A stretch of 64,000 bases of DNA from Tractidigestivibacter montrealensis (lineage in GTDB: Bacteria; Actinomycetota; Coriobacteriia; Coriobacteriales; Atopobiaceae). The stretch lies in contig NZ_JANSKA010000003.1 of assembly GCF_024741235.1 (NCBI RefSeq), positions 62,001 through 126,000 on the forward strand, given 5' to 3'. Made by a program: the position numbers and the translations under genes. This document shows positions 32,343 to 41,006 of this stretch, one piece after another (the first letter of the stretch is position 1; the number at the start of each line of letters is the position of its first letter). Below the pieces are notes generated by a model. The model ran no database searches and was not told where the DNA came from. It worked only from the letters and a program-made list of their open reading frames with translations.

Positions 32343-32362
32343 GAAACGAAGAAAAACGAAAG
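32343..32362. promoter_or_regulatory. Candidate FruR (DeoR) operator, direct ACGAA repeats
   Basis: GAAACGAAG followed by AAAAACGAAAG gives two direct ACGAA repeats 11 bases apart, upstream of the EIIBC gene. Direct-repeat operators of this composition are common for DeoR-family regulators. Compare 8056-8068. Confidence 0.4.
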
Positions 32363-32495
32363 TGTCAGGTCACAATGCCGCCAAACGGTAGGTCAGCGAC
32401 CGGCAACGGCATTATGTTAGAGAAGAAGCGCGCCCGCGCGGTGGATGTACCACCCCGCAGGCGCACCCTGCTCGCGAAACCTTTATTCGTCTATC

Positions 32496-33455
32496 CTACT
32501 TGCCTGCCTGGGAGCGCTTGCGAAGCTCGAGGGCCTCGTACGCGCAGCCGTACATGGCCGCCTGGTTGCCCAGCGAGGCCGCCTCGATGGCAACGTCCTT
32601 GCAGGTGGGAAGCGCGTGAGCCTGGAAGCGACGGCGCAGCTCGGGTGCAAACGTGGCAAAGGAGCCCGCCACGCCACCGCCAATGAGATACATGGCCGGG
32701 TCGACCACGCAGGAGACCTGCGACATAGCCTGCGCCAGGTACTCGCACATCTGGTCAACGGCGATCTTTGCGCACTCGTCGCCCTTGGCAAGCGCACGGA
32801 AGACCGAGAGCGTGTCGGTAGCGTGCTCAACGTGGACCGGCGTCACGCCGCGGCGCTCGCACTCCTCGAGGTAGAGCCGCACAATCCCCTTGGCGGAGGC
32901 GTACTGCTCGAGGCAGCCGTGGCGGCCGCACCCGCAGGTCTCGGTCTCGTTGGGGTTCACGGTGATGTGGCCAATCTCGCCGCCTGCGCCAAACGCGCCT
33001 GCCACCAGGCGGCCGTTCACCACCACGCCGGCGCCTACGCCCGTACCAAGCGCGATGAGCACAAAGCTCGAGACGCCGTGGGCAACGCCAGCCCAGAGCT
33101 CGCCCAGCGCGGCGGCGTTTGCATCGTTCACAAAGGCGATGGCGGCGTTGGGAAAGGCGGTGTTGATGGCAGCGACAAGACCGTCGGGGTCGAGCTGAAT
33201 GTTGGGCAGGAAGCCCACCTTGCCGTCATCGGCAACGGGGCCAGGGATGTCCAGACCGCAGGCAATGACGTCCTCGGGGGTGTTGTCATGGGCGGCGAGA
33301 AGGTGCGTCAGGCCGTCGGTCACAATTGCGAATGCCTCCGCGTTCACAAGCGCGGGCGTGGGGATCTTACGCTCCTCGAGCAGCTCGCCCTCGGGCGAGA
33401 AGAGCCCCGCCTTGATGCTGGTTCCTCCGATGTCGATACCAAGGACGGCTTGCAT
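32496..33455 (-). CDS. ROK-family glucokinase
   Basis: 319 residues. N-terminal ATP-binding motif LGIDIGGTSIKAGLF; sugar-site FVNDANAAALGE with catalytic Asp; ALGTGVGAGVVVNG; the ROK zinc motif CGCGRHGCLEQYAS. It phosphorylates glucose, or another hexose released by the GH3 enzyme or by disaccharide breakdown. AGAGGGGAAG precedes the ATG. It is monocistronic and divergent from the M32 peptidase. No HTH domain, so it is an enzyme, not a NagC-type repressor. Confidence 0.92.
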   Translation of the reverse strand: MQAVLGIDIGGTSIKAGLFSPEGELLEERKIPTPALVNAEAFAIVTDGLTHLLAAHDNTPEDVIACGLDIPGPVADDGKVGFLPNIQLDPDGLVAAINTAFPNAAIAFVNDANAAALGELWAGVAHGVSSFVLIALGTGVGAGVVVNGRLVAGAFGAGGEIGHITVNPNETETCGCGRHGCLEQYASAKGIVRLYLEECERRGVTPVHVEHATDTLSVFRALAKGDECAKIAVDQMCEYLAQAMSQVSCVVDPAMYLIGGGVAGSFATFAPELRRRFQAHALPTCKDVAIEAASLGNQAAMYGCAYEALELRKRSQAGK

Positions 33456-33705
33456 GTCTTCCCCTCTCGGTTAGGTCTTCGGAATTGTGCGCCCCCACTG
33501 CCAGGCGATGCGGCGGCACTAGCTATCATCCCACGTCCATGGTGGCGGTGCACGTCTCATAACACAAAAATGGTCGGTGCCAGCGGCGGTCATCGAGATG
33601 CGCGCGACGGCCACCGGCACGCGCACGGGGCGCCCACAGCCATGGGCTACACTCGTTGTCCGTGCAGTCGATCCGTGCGCCCCTTCGGGGCAGTCTGGAG
33701 GCATC

Positions 33706-35256
33706 ATGACCGACAACGCGCCCTCCGCGATGAATGCGGCGCTTTCCAATCCCAAGCAGGACATGGCGGACCTTGACCGGCTTGAGCGCCGGCGCTTCGC
33801 CCTTCGCTACGCACTTGACGAGATAGCAACCCTTGGCCCCTCCATCGACCCTCCCAAGGCCACCGAGGAGCGCGCGGAGGCCTCTGCCATCCTCGACGAG
33901 GAGGCAACGCGCCTGCTCTGCGCGCCGGAGGTGGGTCCCCTGCTCGACCGGCTTGAGTCCAACGCCGGAATCATCGGCGAGACGCGCGCCACCCAGGTCA
34001 AGATCTTGAAGCGAGACCGCAGCTCGCTCGTAGGCGTGCCCGCAGACGAGCGCGCGGCGTTCTGCCGTCTTGCCGTCGAGGCAAACGACGTCTGGCGCCG
34101 CGCCAAGGCGGCAAATGACTGGGCAAGCTTCGAGCCCTACCTCGACCGCCTCGTGGCGGCAAGGGTCAGCATGGCGCATGCCATGAATCCGGACGCAGAT
34201 CCCTACGACGTCTGGCTCGACCAGTACGAGCACGGCACGAGCCGCGCCTTCTACGACCCCTTCTTTGAGCAAGTCAAGAAGTGCGTGGTGCCGCTATTGG
34301 CCAAGTGCATGGCAGCACCGAGAAAACCCAGCCACCGCGTGGTCGACGGCACCTTTGACGAGCGCCGCCAGTGGGACCTCGCGCGTGACCTGGTGCGCCT
34401 TGAGGGGGTGGACACCGACGCACTCTGGCTCGGCCAGACCGAGCACCCCTACACGGGCGGCCCCTCCACGGGTTTTGTGGCCATTGCAAGCCATGTTTAC
34501 CAGGATAACGTGCTCTCCAACGTCTTCAGCATGCTCCACGAGGGCGGGCATGCCATGTACGAGCAGAGCGTCGACCCTGCCTACCGCTTCACCTCGCTCA
34601 AGGGCGGCACCAGCTCGGGCATGCACGAGTCCCAGTCGCGCTTCTTCGAGAACTACGTGGGCAGGAGCGAGGCATTCTCCGAGCCGCTCGCTCGCCTTCT
34701 TGCCAAGCACTTCCCCGGGCAGCTTGGCCGCATGACCCCATACCAGCTCTACATGGCCGAGAACTGCGCGGAGCCGGGCCTCATCCGCTGCGACGCCGAC
34801 GAGCTCACCTACCCCCTGCACATCCTTGTGCGCTACGAAATCGAGCAGCTACTCTTCTCGGGCGAGGCCAAGGCCGCGGACGTCCCCGGCCTCTGGGCCG
34901 ACCGCTACCGTGCCTACCTGGGCGTTGAGGTGTCCACCGACACCGAGGGCGCACTCCAGGACACCCACTGGTCCGACGGCGACTTTGCCTACTTCCCCAC
35001 CTATGCGCTGGGCAGCGCGTTTGGCGCGCAGTTCAAGGCCGCCATGGTGCGCCAGGGTGTGGACTTCGACGGCTGCTGCGCCGCAGGCGACCTTGCGCCC
35101 ATCCGCGAGTGGCTTCGCTCCAACATCTGGCACTGGGGTCGCGCCAAGGACTCCTCGCAGCTCATCCGCATGGCGTGTGGCGAGGACTTCGAGCCCCGCT
35201 ACTACACGGACTACCTCGTCGAGAAGTTCTCGGCGATCTACAACCTGGCGAGGTAG
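33706..35256 (+). CDS. M32-family metallocarboxypeptidase
   Basis: 516 residues from the ATG at 33706, with GGAGG upstream; the frame is open further left but without a start signal. Zinc site HEGGHAMYEQ (an HExxH type), HESQSRFFENYVGR with the third ligand Glu, and FAYFPTYALGSAFGAQF near the C-terminus are M32 (Taq carboxypeptidase) signatures. It is a cytoplasmic enzyme that trims C-terminal residues from peptides. The dtd gene starts one base after its stop. Confidence 0.94.
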   Translation: MTDNAPSAMNAALSNPKQDMADLDRLERRRFALRYALDEIATLGPSIDPPKATEERAEASAILDEEATRLLCAPEVGPLLDRLESNAGIIGETRATQVKILKRDRSSLVGVPADERAAFCRLAVEANDVWRRAKAANDWASFEPYLDRLVAARVSMAHAMNPDADPYDVWLDQYEHGTSRAFYDPFFEQVKKCVVPLLAKCMAAPRKPSHRVVDGTFDERRQWDLARDLVRLEGVDTDALWLGQTEHPYTGGPSTGFVAIASHVYQDNVLSNVFSMLHEGGHAMYEQSVDPAYRFTSLKGGTSSGMHESQSRFFENYVGRSEAFSEPLARLLAKHFPGQLGRMTPYQLYMAENCAEPGLIRCDADELTYPLHILVRYEIEQLLFSGEAKAADVPGLWADRYRAYLGVEVSTDTEGALQDTHWSDGDFAYFPTYALGSAFGAQFKAAMVRQGVDFDGCCAAGDLAPIREWLRSNIWHWGRAKDSSQLIRMACGEDFEPRYYTDYLVEKFSAIYNLAR

Positions 35257-35257
35257 C

Positions 35258-35716
35258 ATGCGCGCGCTAATCCAGCGGGTCGAGCGGGCATCGGTCGAGG
35301 TCGACGGGCGCGAGGTTGGCTCATGCGGTGCGGGCTACCTCGTGCTTCTCGGCGTTGGCCCCACCGATACCGAGGGCACGGCCAGGCGCATGTGGGAGAA
35401 GGTCCGCAAGCTCCGCATCTGCGCGGACAAGAACGGTCGCACCAACCTCTCGCTTGTGGACGTAGGCGGATCGCTTCTTGTGGTGAGCCAGTTCACGCTC
35501 TACGCCGACGCGCGTCACGGCAACCGGCCGTCGTTTACGAATGCCGCCCCGGCAGAGCTTGCCAACCGTCTCTACGAACTCTTCTGCGAGCTTGCCGAGA
35601 AGGACCTGGGGCCAGGGCGTGTTGGCCGCGGCGAATTTGGCACCCACATGCGGGTGAGCCTCGTGAACGACGGGCCGTTCACCGTAATGCTCGACTCGGA
35701 GGAACTTGGACTGTAG
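35258..35716 (+). CDS. dtd: D-aminoacyl-tRNA deacylase
   Basis: 152 residues, the full length of Dtd. MRALIQRVERASVEVDG, LVVSQFTLYADARHGNRPSF with the SQFT motif, and GxFGTHMRVSLVNDGPFT with the NxGP-type motif (NDGP here). It hydrolyses D-amino acids mischarged on tRNA. One base separates it from the M32 peptidase stop, so they are co-transcribed. Confidence 0.95.
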   Translation: MRALIQRVERASVEVDGREVGSCGAGYLVLLGVGPTDTEGTARRMWEKVRKLRICADKNGRTNLSLVDVGGSLLVVSQFTLYADARHGNRPSFTNAAPAELANRLYELFCELAEKDLGPGRVGRGEFGTHMRVSLVNDGPFTVMLDSEELGL

Positions 35717-35867
35717 CGCCAGCCTTTTGGTCCGATTGACCACGGTCAGGCGTTGGTTCGACGCTTCCTTGCGTGGTAGAGTCTGTCAAGGTCGCTGACG
35801 ACAGCGTCAGTTCGCACAAAGGCCAGACAGCGGCCCCAAGCTCATCAATACAGGAGAGGGGATCACC

Positions 35868-36311
35868 ATGAAGGCTTTCTTCAGCGAGTTCCGGGCGTTC
35901 ATCTCGCGCGGCAACGTGATGGACATGGCAGTCGGCGTGATTATCGGCGGCGCGTTCACGGCCATCGTCAACTCCCTGGTTGGTGACATCATCCAGCCGC
36001 TCATCTCGGGCCTCACGGGCGGCGGCGAGCAGATTGGCCTCGTGATCAACGTTGGCGCGGCCCAGCTCGACTTTGGCGCGTTCATCTCGGCCGTCATTAA
36101 CTTCATCATCATTGCGTTTATCATCTTCTGCCTGGTCAAGAGCATGAACAAGCTCTCCGAGGAGGCAAAGAAGCTCGCCGGGAAGCAGGAGAAGGAAGAG
36201 GAGGCCGCGGCGCCCATCTGCCCGCACTGCCTCGAGGAGGTCAAGGCCGGTGCCACCCGCTGCCCGCACTGCGGCGGCGAGATCTCTGGCGGGGCGAAGC
36301 CCGCGGTATAG
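35868..36311 (+). CDS. mscL: Large-conductance mechanosensitive channel with zinc-ribbon tail
   Basis: 147 residues. N-terminal amphipathic helix FSEFRAFISRGNVMDMAVGVIIGGAF leads into TM1 (blocks FRAFISRGNV and MAVGVIIGGAF); TM2 is about 70-98 (FISAVINFIIIAFIIFCLV). The tail has a charged segment and then two CxxC pairs (CPHCLEEVKAGATRCPHC), a rubredoxin-type zinc ribbon instead of the usual C-terminal helix. It opens on membrane tension to release solutes. GAGAGGGG precedes the ATG; a terminator follows. Confidence 0.94.
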   Translation: MKAFFSEFRAFISRGNVMDMAVGVIIGGAFTAIVNSLVGDIIQPLISGLTGGGEQIGLVINVGAAQLDFGAFISAVINFIIIAFIIFCLVKSMNKLSEEAKKLAGKQEKEEEAAAPICPHCLEEVKAGATRCPHCGGEISGGAKPAV

Positions 36312-36369
36312 CGGCCGAGGCCCACAGAATAGCGAGAAACACGCCCAGCTAGGCGGTGGAATGGCAACT

Positions 36370-36404
36370 GCGCCCGGAGACTTTGGCCTCCGGGCGCTTC
36401 TTCT
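36370..36404 (+). terminator. Terminator after mscL
   Basis: GCGCCCGGAG pairs with CTCCGGGCGC (36388-36397) over an 8-base loop, followed by TTCTTCT. Confidence 0.75.
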
Positions 36405-36592
36405 GCCCCCCGAGGTAGTGTCATTCTCTCTCAGAGGGCAAACGAGAAGGAATTGGACACATATCAGCGTTCTGAAGCGAGATTTTGTCGAATTCGTTCT
36501 CAGCAGCACCACCGGGGGCGGCTGCACCGGGGACGGCACCACCAGGGGAACAGCTCCACCAGGGACGGTACCACGGGCCAGCGGCCCAGACC

Positions 36593-37576
36593 CTACGCGC
36601 GCTCGGGGAGATGCGAGGTGATGAGCATCATCTCGCCCGTCAGTCGGACGTCGCCAGATCCGGAGGGCGCCAGGAAGTGGCTGCCGGCGCTCACGGCGTG
36701 CTCGACACCTGACCCGTCGCAGACGCTGCCAGAACCCTCAATCACCGAGAGGCACATGAACGGCCACGGCTGCGCAAGCGTCTTCTCGCCTGAGACGCGC
36801 ACGCGCTCCACATCAAAGTTGGGGCAGGCCATGAGCTCGGTCACGCCGTCCTTCTCGGGTGCCGTAACCGTGCCGCTTGTGGGCGGAACCTGCCCATAGT
36901 CCACTACGTCGAGCGATTGCTTCACGTGGAGCGGGCGCTTGGTGCCATCGGACTGCACGCGGTCGTAGTCGTACACGCGATAGGTGACGTCGGAGGACTG
37001 CTGGGTCTCCAGAATAAGGGTGCCGCCCTTGATGGCGTGCATGGTGCCCGGCTCGATGCGGAAGAAGTCACCGGGATGGATGGGCACGTAGTTAAGCATG
37101 TCATCCCAGCGGCCGCCCTCGATCATGGCCGCAAGCTCCTCTCGGCTCTTGGCGCGCTGGCCCACGATGATGCGCGTGCCAGGCTCGCAGTCGATCACGT
37201 ACCAGCACTCGCGCTTGCCCAGCGAGCCGTTCTCGTGCTCTGCGGCATAGGCGTCGTCCGGGTGCACCTGCACAGAGAGGTTCTCGCGCGCGTCCAGGAT
37301 CTTGATGAGCAGCGGGAAGCGGTCGCCCTCGGCGCCGGCAAAGAGTTCGTGGTGGTTCTCCCACAGCTCCGAGAGGTGCTGGCCGTCAAACTCGCCACCA
37401 TCGACCACGCAGTCACCGTTGGGATGGGCCGAGATGCCCCAGCACTCGCCGATGGGACCATCTGGGATCTTGTAGCCAAAGCGCTTCTCGAGCTCGCGGC
37501 CGCCCCAGATTTTCCCATGGAAGATGGGCGCAAGAAAGATAAGATCCCGTGCCGTACCAGCTGCTGCGTCTGCCAT
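36593..37576 (-). CDS. manA: Mannose-6-phosphate isomerase, class I
   Basis: 327 residues from the ATG at 37576, with GGGAAGGAT upstream. FHGKIWGGRELEKRFG, GECWGISAHPNGD, LIKILDARENLSVQVHPDD (zinc ligands Gln and His in SVQVHPDD), ECWYVIDCEPG and FRIEPGTMHAIKGG are the ManA motifs. It interconverts mannose 6-phosphate and fructose 6-phosphate, feeding mannose-family PTS products into glycolysis. Short form typical of Gram-positives. Confidence 0.94.
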   Translation of the reverse strand: MADAAAGTARDLIFLAPIFHGKIWGGRELEKRFGYKIPDGPIGECWGISAHPNGDCVVDGGEFDGQHLSELWENHHELFAGAEGDRFPLLIKILDARENLSVQVHPDDAYAAEHENGSLGKRECWYVIDCEPGTRIIVGQRAKSREELAAMIEGGRWDDMLNYVPIHPGDFFRIEPGTMHAIKGGTLILETQQSSDVTYRVYDYDRVQSDGTKRPLHVKQSLDVVDYGQVPPTSGTVTAPEKDGVTELMACPNFDVERVRVSGEKTLAQPWPFMCLSVIEGSGSVCDGSGVEHAVSAGSHFLAPSGSGDVRLTGEMMLITSHLPERA

Positions 37577-37699
37577 ATGAGCCATCCTTCCCAAGGTCAC
37601 AATTGCCGCACTCATCATACGATTTGCGGGCCGCAGATTACTCCGCGGCCCGCAATGTACATGACTGTGATACGTACTTCTTCAGGTTAGCTGAGGCAA

Positions 37700-39100
37700 T
37701 CACGCGCCATCGTTGCTGGGGGAATCGTCCGAAGGCTCGTCTCCCCCGTGCCGGGCAATGAACTCGGCGGAGGAGAGGGTCCTCTCCAGCTCGCGCCTGC
37801 GGCGGGCACGTGCGGCCTCGAAGCGCCGACGCGAAGTCTGCATGGCGCGGCGCTGCCGCTCGAGCGCCTCGTTTGCGCTCTCCTCGCCCGAGACGATGCT
37901 GCTCAGGGCGTGGACAGGGTGCGCCGGCGCGGTCACGCGCACAAGCGAGGTGAGCACGGGAACGACAAGCACCGTAATGGCCCCCGCCGTCACGAGGACC
38001 GATGCATCCTGGCTGGTCATGGCGCCAGCGTCCACCACAATCTGCGTGATTGCGACCACCAGCGGCAGCGCCATCACGCAGTAGGCGGTGGTCACAAAGC
38101 GCTCCTGCGGCTCCATCGTGCGCGTCTCGGGATTCACGCGCAGCGAGATGGCAACCGAGACGCCACGCACGGCGATCAGGAGCCCAATGAAGAGGAAGAG
38201 TAGGCCAGAATCGGCCAAGGCAGCCGAGAGGTCAATGCCCGCCCCGGATATCACGAAGAACGCAGGGATGAGAAAGCCGTTGCCAATGGCCTCCAGGCGC
38301 GTCTCCAGCTCATCGCTGCCATCCGGGAAGAAGACGCGCAGCACAAAGCCAGCGGCAAAGGCACCAAGCACCGAGTCGAAGCCGGCCACCTCGGCAAGGA
38401 AGAGCAGGAACACAAGGAGAAGCACCACCAGTCGTAGCGGCGTCTGTGTGGAGGCGCCGGCGCTCGACCGCACGAAGTCGCGGAAGCGCGCACCGATGCG
38501 CGCCGTGGACGTGGAGAGATGCGCAATGCGCACGCAGACCAGCATGAACACGACAAGGACGACCACCGTGACAAGCAGCGACCTCGTGGAAAGCATGATC
38601 GCCACCGCGATGACGGGCAGCACCTCACCCGTGGCTCCGTAGGCCGTGACCGCCCGCCCCACGCTTGTGTTGGTGAGGTCGCGAGCGCGCATGATGGGCG
38701 CCAGGGTGCCGTAGGCGGTGGTAGTGAGCATGATGGCAAAGGCAATGCCCGCCATGCCGGTAAAGCGGCTGAAGCCCGTGAGGCTCACGAGCGCGATGGC
38801 CGCCGCAAGCGAGATGCCCCAGCAGATGGAGGCGTGGCGCCCCATGGTGCCCACAAGCTCGGAAGGCTTTATCTCGTAGCCCGCCATTAGGAAGAGGAAG
38901 GCCATGCCCAGCTCAGAGACAAGAGAGAGGGCGCCTCCGCTCGTCCTGATGACATCTGCCCCATAGGGGCCGAGAAGCGCACCGGCAAAGACGAGGAAGA
39001 CGACCTCTGGGATGGCCCTGCCAGGGACAAGGCTTGCCGCAAAGGGGGCAAGCGCTGCCACCAGCATGGTCACCGAGAGCGAGAAGAGCTGGCTCACCAT
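37700..39100 (-). CDS. Cation:proton antiporter (CPA2/Kef-type)
   Basis: 466 residues from the ATG at 39100 (GAGGAGATAAC upstream); the open frame is longer but lacks a start signal. About 12 membrane segments, including VVFLVFAGALLGPYGADV, LGMAFLFLMAGYEIKPSEL, and the helix-5/6 region AYGATGEVLPVIAVAIM. A charged cytoplasmic tail (about 400-466, Arg/Glu-rich) lacks a TrkA-N domain. It probably exchanges Na+ or K+ for H+. The TetR gene lies 34 bases upstream on the same strand. Confidence 0.85.
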   Translation of the reverse strand: MVSQLFSLSVTMLVAALAPFAASLVPGRAIPEVVFLVFAGALLGPYGADVIRTSGGALSLVSELGMAFLFLMAGYEIKPSELVGTMGRHASICWGISLAAAIALVSLTGFSRFTGMAGIAFAIMLTTTAYGTLAPIMRARDLTNTSVGRAVTAYGATGEVLPVIAVAIMLSTRSLLVTVVVLVVFMLVCVRIAHLSTSTARIGARFRDFVRSSAGASTQTPLRLVVLLLVFLLFLAEVAGFDSVLGAFAAGFVLRVFFPDGSDELETRLEAIGNGFLIPAFFVISGAGIDLSAALADSGLLFLFIGLLIAVRGVSVAISLRVNPETRTMEPQERFVTTAYCVMALPLVVAITQIVVDAGAMTSQDASVLVTAGAITVLVVPVLTSLVRVTAPAHPVHALSSIVSGEESANEALERQRRAMQTSRRRFEAARARRRRELERTLSSAEFIARHGGDEPSDDSPSNDGA

Positions 39101-39134
39101 AGCGTTATCTCCTCTCGCACCTTTGAGCTCTTTT

Positions 39135-39743
39135 TTACCTCTTGAGCGAGGCTTCCATGCCACCGCGCACGAACGCAGACATCTCGGAGAGATGGCGCGA
39201 GATGGCTCTGGTGTCGTCGTCGCTGGCAAGAATGTCAATGAAGGCATCCGCACACATGGTAGCAAGGAGGCGAGAAGAGAAACCGTCGGATTCCTTGCCG
39301 TTCTTCATCGCGGCGCGATCCTCGATGCTGGCTGCAATCTCGTCGACCTTGGCATCAAGGTACTTCTTGACCACGGGGTTGTCGCGGTTGCTCAGGACAA
39401 TCTTGGGAACCAGCGGGTACTGCTGGAGCAGCTCGGACAGGCCGTCGGGCAGCTCCTCGACGTTGGTGGGCTCACCGGCGCCGTCGCAGATGACCGAAAG
39501 ATCGTGCTCGATCCACGTGGCAAGAATGCTGGGGAACTCGCTCATCAAGGGAGAGACAACGCTGTTGAACAGGTCTTCCTTGCTATCGAAGAAGAAGTAC
39601 AGGGCTCCTGTGGTCACACCAGCCTTCGAGCAAATCTGGCGCAGGGATGCCCCCTCGTACCCGTACTCGGCAAACTCCTCTGTGGCTGACGCGATGAGTC
39701 CCCTCTTTGTCTCACCGCTGTCGGTCTGTGCCTTTCTCGACAT
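39135..39743 (-). CDS. TetR-family transcriptional regulator
   Basis: 202 residues. N-terminal HTH: RGLIASATEEFAEYGYEGASLRQICSKAGVTTGALYFFFDSKEDLFNSVV, the TetR pattern, cited as blocks ATEEFAEYGYEGASL, ICSKAGVTTGALYFFF and SKEDLF. The C-terminal ligand domain is not assignable. It is co-oriented with the antiporter gene, which it probably controls. A loose dyad (ATTATGAGCACAAT, about 39824-39837) upstream may be its operator. Confidence 0.9.
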   Translation of the reverse strand: MSRKAQTDSGETKRGLIASATEEFAEYGYEGASLRQICSKAGVTTGALYFFFDSKEDLFNSVVSPLMSEFPSILATWIEHDLSVICDGAGEPTNVEELPDGLSELLQQYPLVPKIVLSNRDNPVVKKYLDAKVDEIAASIEDRAAMKNGKESDGFSSRLLATMCADAFIDILASDDDTRAISRHLSEMSAFVRGGMEASLKR

Positions 39744-39915
39744 CTGGCTACCGCCTTTTCTCCCTCTTGAGCATTTGGCTAGACACTGCTAATGCCCCCT
39801 CGGCACTAGCCCGTACCTGCAGTGCATTATGAGCACAATACATTATTGAATATGCGTAAGAAGTGCAGCATTTGATAGAAATTCAAGAAACTTCCCCTTG
39901 GCTTACTTCTCCGCC

Positions 39916-40164
39916 CTATGGCCGTGCGTCCTTGGGCCGAAGGAATCGGTCGCACACATTGCTGCGGCGAAGGTATTCCTTCCCAAACGGATCTACAACG
40001 GGCACCAGGTCATCAGGGTTATTTGCAAAGAACATGTCGGGCTTCTTGTACACGTGGGGCACGGCCAGCGTGTATCCACGACTGCAGGAGCCTTGGTACA
40101 TTCCGGTCTCCTCGTTTTTGGCAAAAGAGCCATAGATGCACTCGGTGCAGTGAAAACCAGCCAT
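39916..40164 (-). CDS. Small cysteine-containing protein of unknown function
   Basis: 82 residues from the ATG at 40164, with GGGAGGG five bases upstream. It begins MAGFHCTECIYGSFAKNEE and has further Cys in QGSCSRGY and SNVCDRF; four cysteines may bind a metal. No signal or membrane segment. The excellent ribosome binding site, codon use like the neighbours and distinct spacing argue for a real gene. Function unknown. Confidence 0.72.
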   Translation of the reverse strand: MAGFHCTECIYGSFAKNEETGMYQGSCSRGYTLAVPHVYKKPDMFFANNPDDLVPVVDPFGKEYLRRSNVCDRFLRPKDARP

Positions 40165-40229
40165 GAAACCCTCCCTGTACAAAACCGTAGAATTGTGGGT
40201 GCCTTGATCCGCACGCGCATGCCAGATGG

Positions 40230-40886
40230 CTAGCCTATTTCGCCTTTGGCGAGAAGGTCACGCACCTCGAGTAGGCTTGTGCACACGCGAGAGGCAATCC
40301 CCCTGATCTCGTCGTTTGGCTGGGCGAGGTCTGGAACCATCACTGTGAAGAAGCCTCCCGCAGCGCCTGCCCGCACCCCGTTGAAGGAGTCCTCGAGCAC
40401 CATCGTACGCGAGGGCGTGGTACCAAGGCGCCGGGCGGCCTCAAGGAAGATATCGGGGGCCGGCTTTGCGCGAGAGACCTCGCTCGTGGGGACGATGGCC
40501 TGGAAACGGTCGATGGCGCCAATAAAGCGCAGGTTGCGACCGATGCCCTCCTTCGAGGATGACGAGGCAACGGCGCAGGGGACGCCCCTCTCGCCCAAAT
40601 AGGCAAGTAGCTCGTCAAGACCTGGCTTCTTCTCGACACCCTGCGAGAAGACCTTATCGGCAAGGGACGAGAAGTACGCCCAGAACGCCTTGGTATCGAG
40701 CTCCGGGCTCACCATCTCGTGAAGGATGCGGGTAGCGGTATCGCCGGCGGAGCCACGCACCGCGTCGGCAATGCCGGGTGGAACGGAATAGCCAAAATGG
40801 GCCAAGGCCGGCTCCCAGCACTCTCCCCACACGGGCTCAGTGTCGACCATCAAGCCGTCCATGTCGAAGATGACGCCGTCGAACAT
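40230..40886 (-). CDS. HAD-superfamily phosphatase/phosphomutase (beta-PGM-like)
   Basis: 218 residues from the ATG at 40886 (GAAGGGG upstream). FDGVIFDMDGLMVDTEPVW is HAD motif I with nucleophile Asp in FDMDG; VASSSSKEGI is motif II; KPAPDIFLEAARRLG is motif III; VLEDSFNGVRAG is motif IV. The helical cap is of the beta-phosphoglucomutase/GPH type. It probably dephosphorylates a sugar phosphate; substrate unknown. It is divergent from the PlsY-like gene. Confidence 0.9.
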   Translation of the reverse strand: MFDGVIFDMDGLMVDTEPVWGECWEPALAHFGYSVPPGIADAVRGSAGDTATRILHEMVSPELDTKAFWAYFSSLADKVFSQGVEKKPGLDELLAYLGERGVPCAVASSSSKEGIGRNLRFIGAIDRFQAIVPTSEVSRAKPAPDIFLEAARRLGTTPSRTMVLEDSFNGVRAGAAGGFFTVMVPDLAQPNDEIRGIASRVCTSLLEVRDLLAKGEIG

Positions 40887-40930
40887 CTGGCGCACCCCTT
40901 CCATCGTTTTTCCAGGCACACCTAAAGATG

Positions 40931-40942
40931 TAGGGTACCCTA
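40931..40942. promoter_or_regulatory. Perfect 12 bp palindrome TAGGGTACCCTA
   Basis: It lies in the divergent gap between the HAD gene and the PlsY-like gene. It may be an operator; by length alone chance cannot be excluded. Confidence 0.35.
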
Positions 40943-41006
40943 ACTGGGAAGCCTCAAATACTCCTTCACTTCATCGTTACCTTTTTACGTCGTTGGGAGG
41001 CTAACC

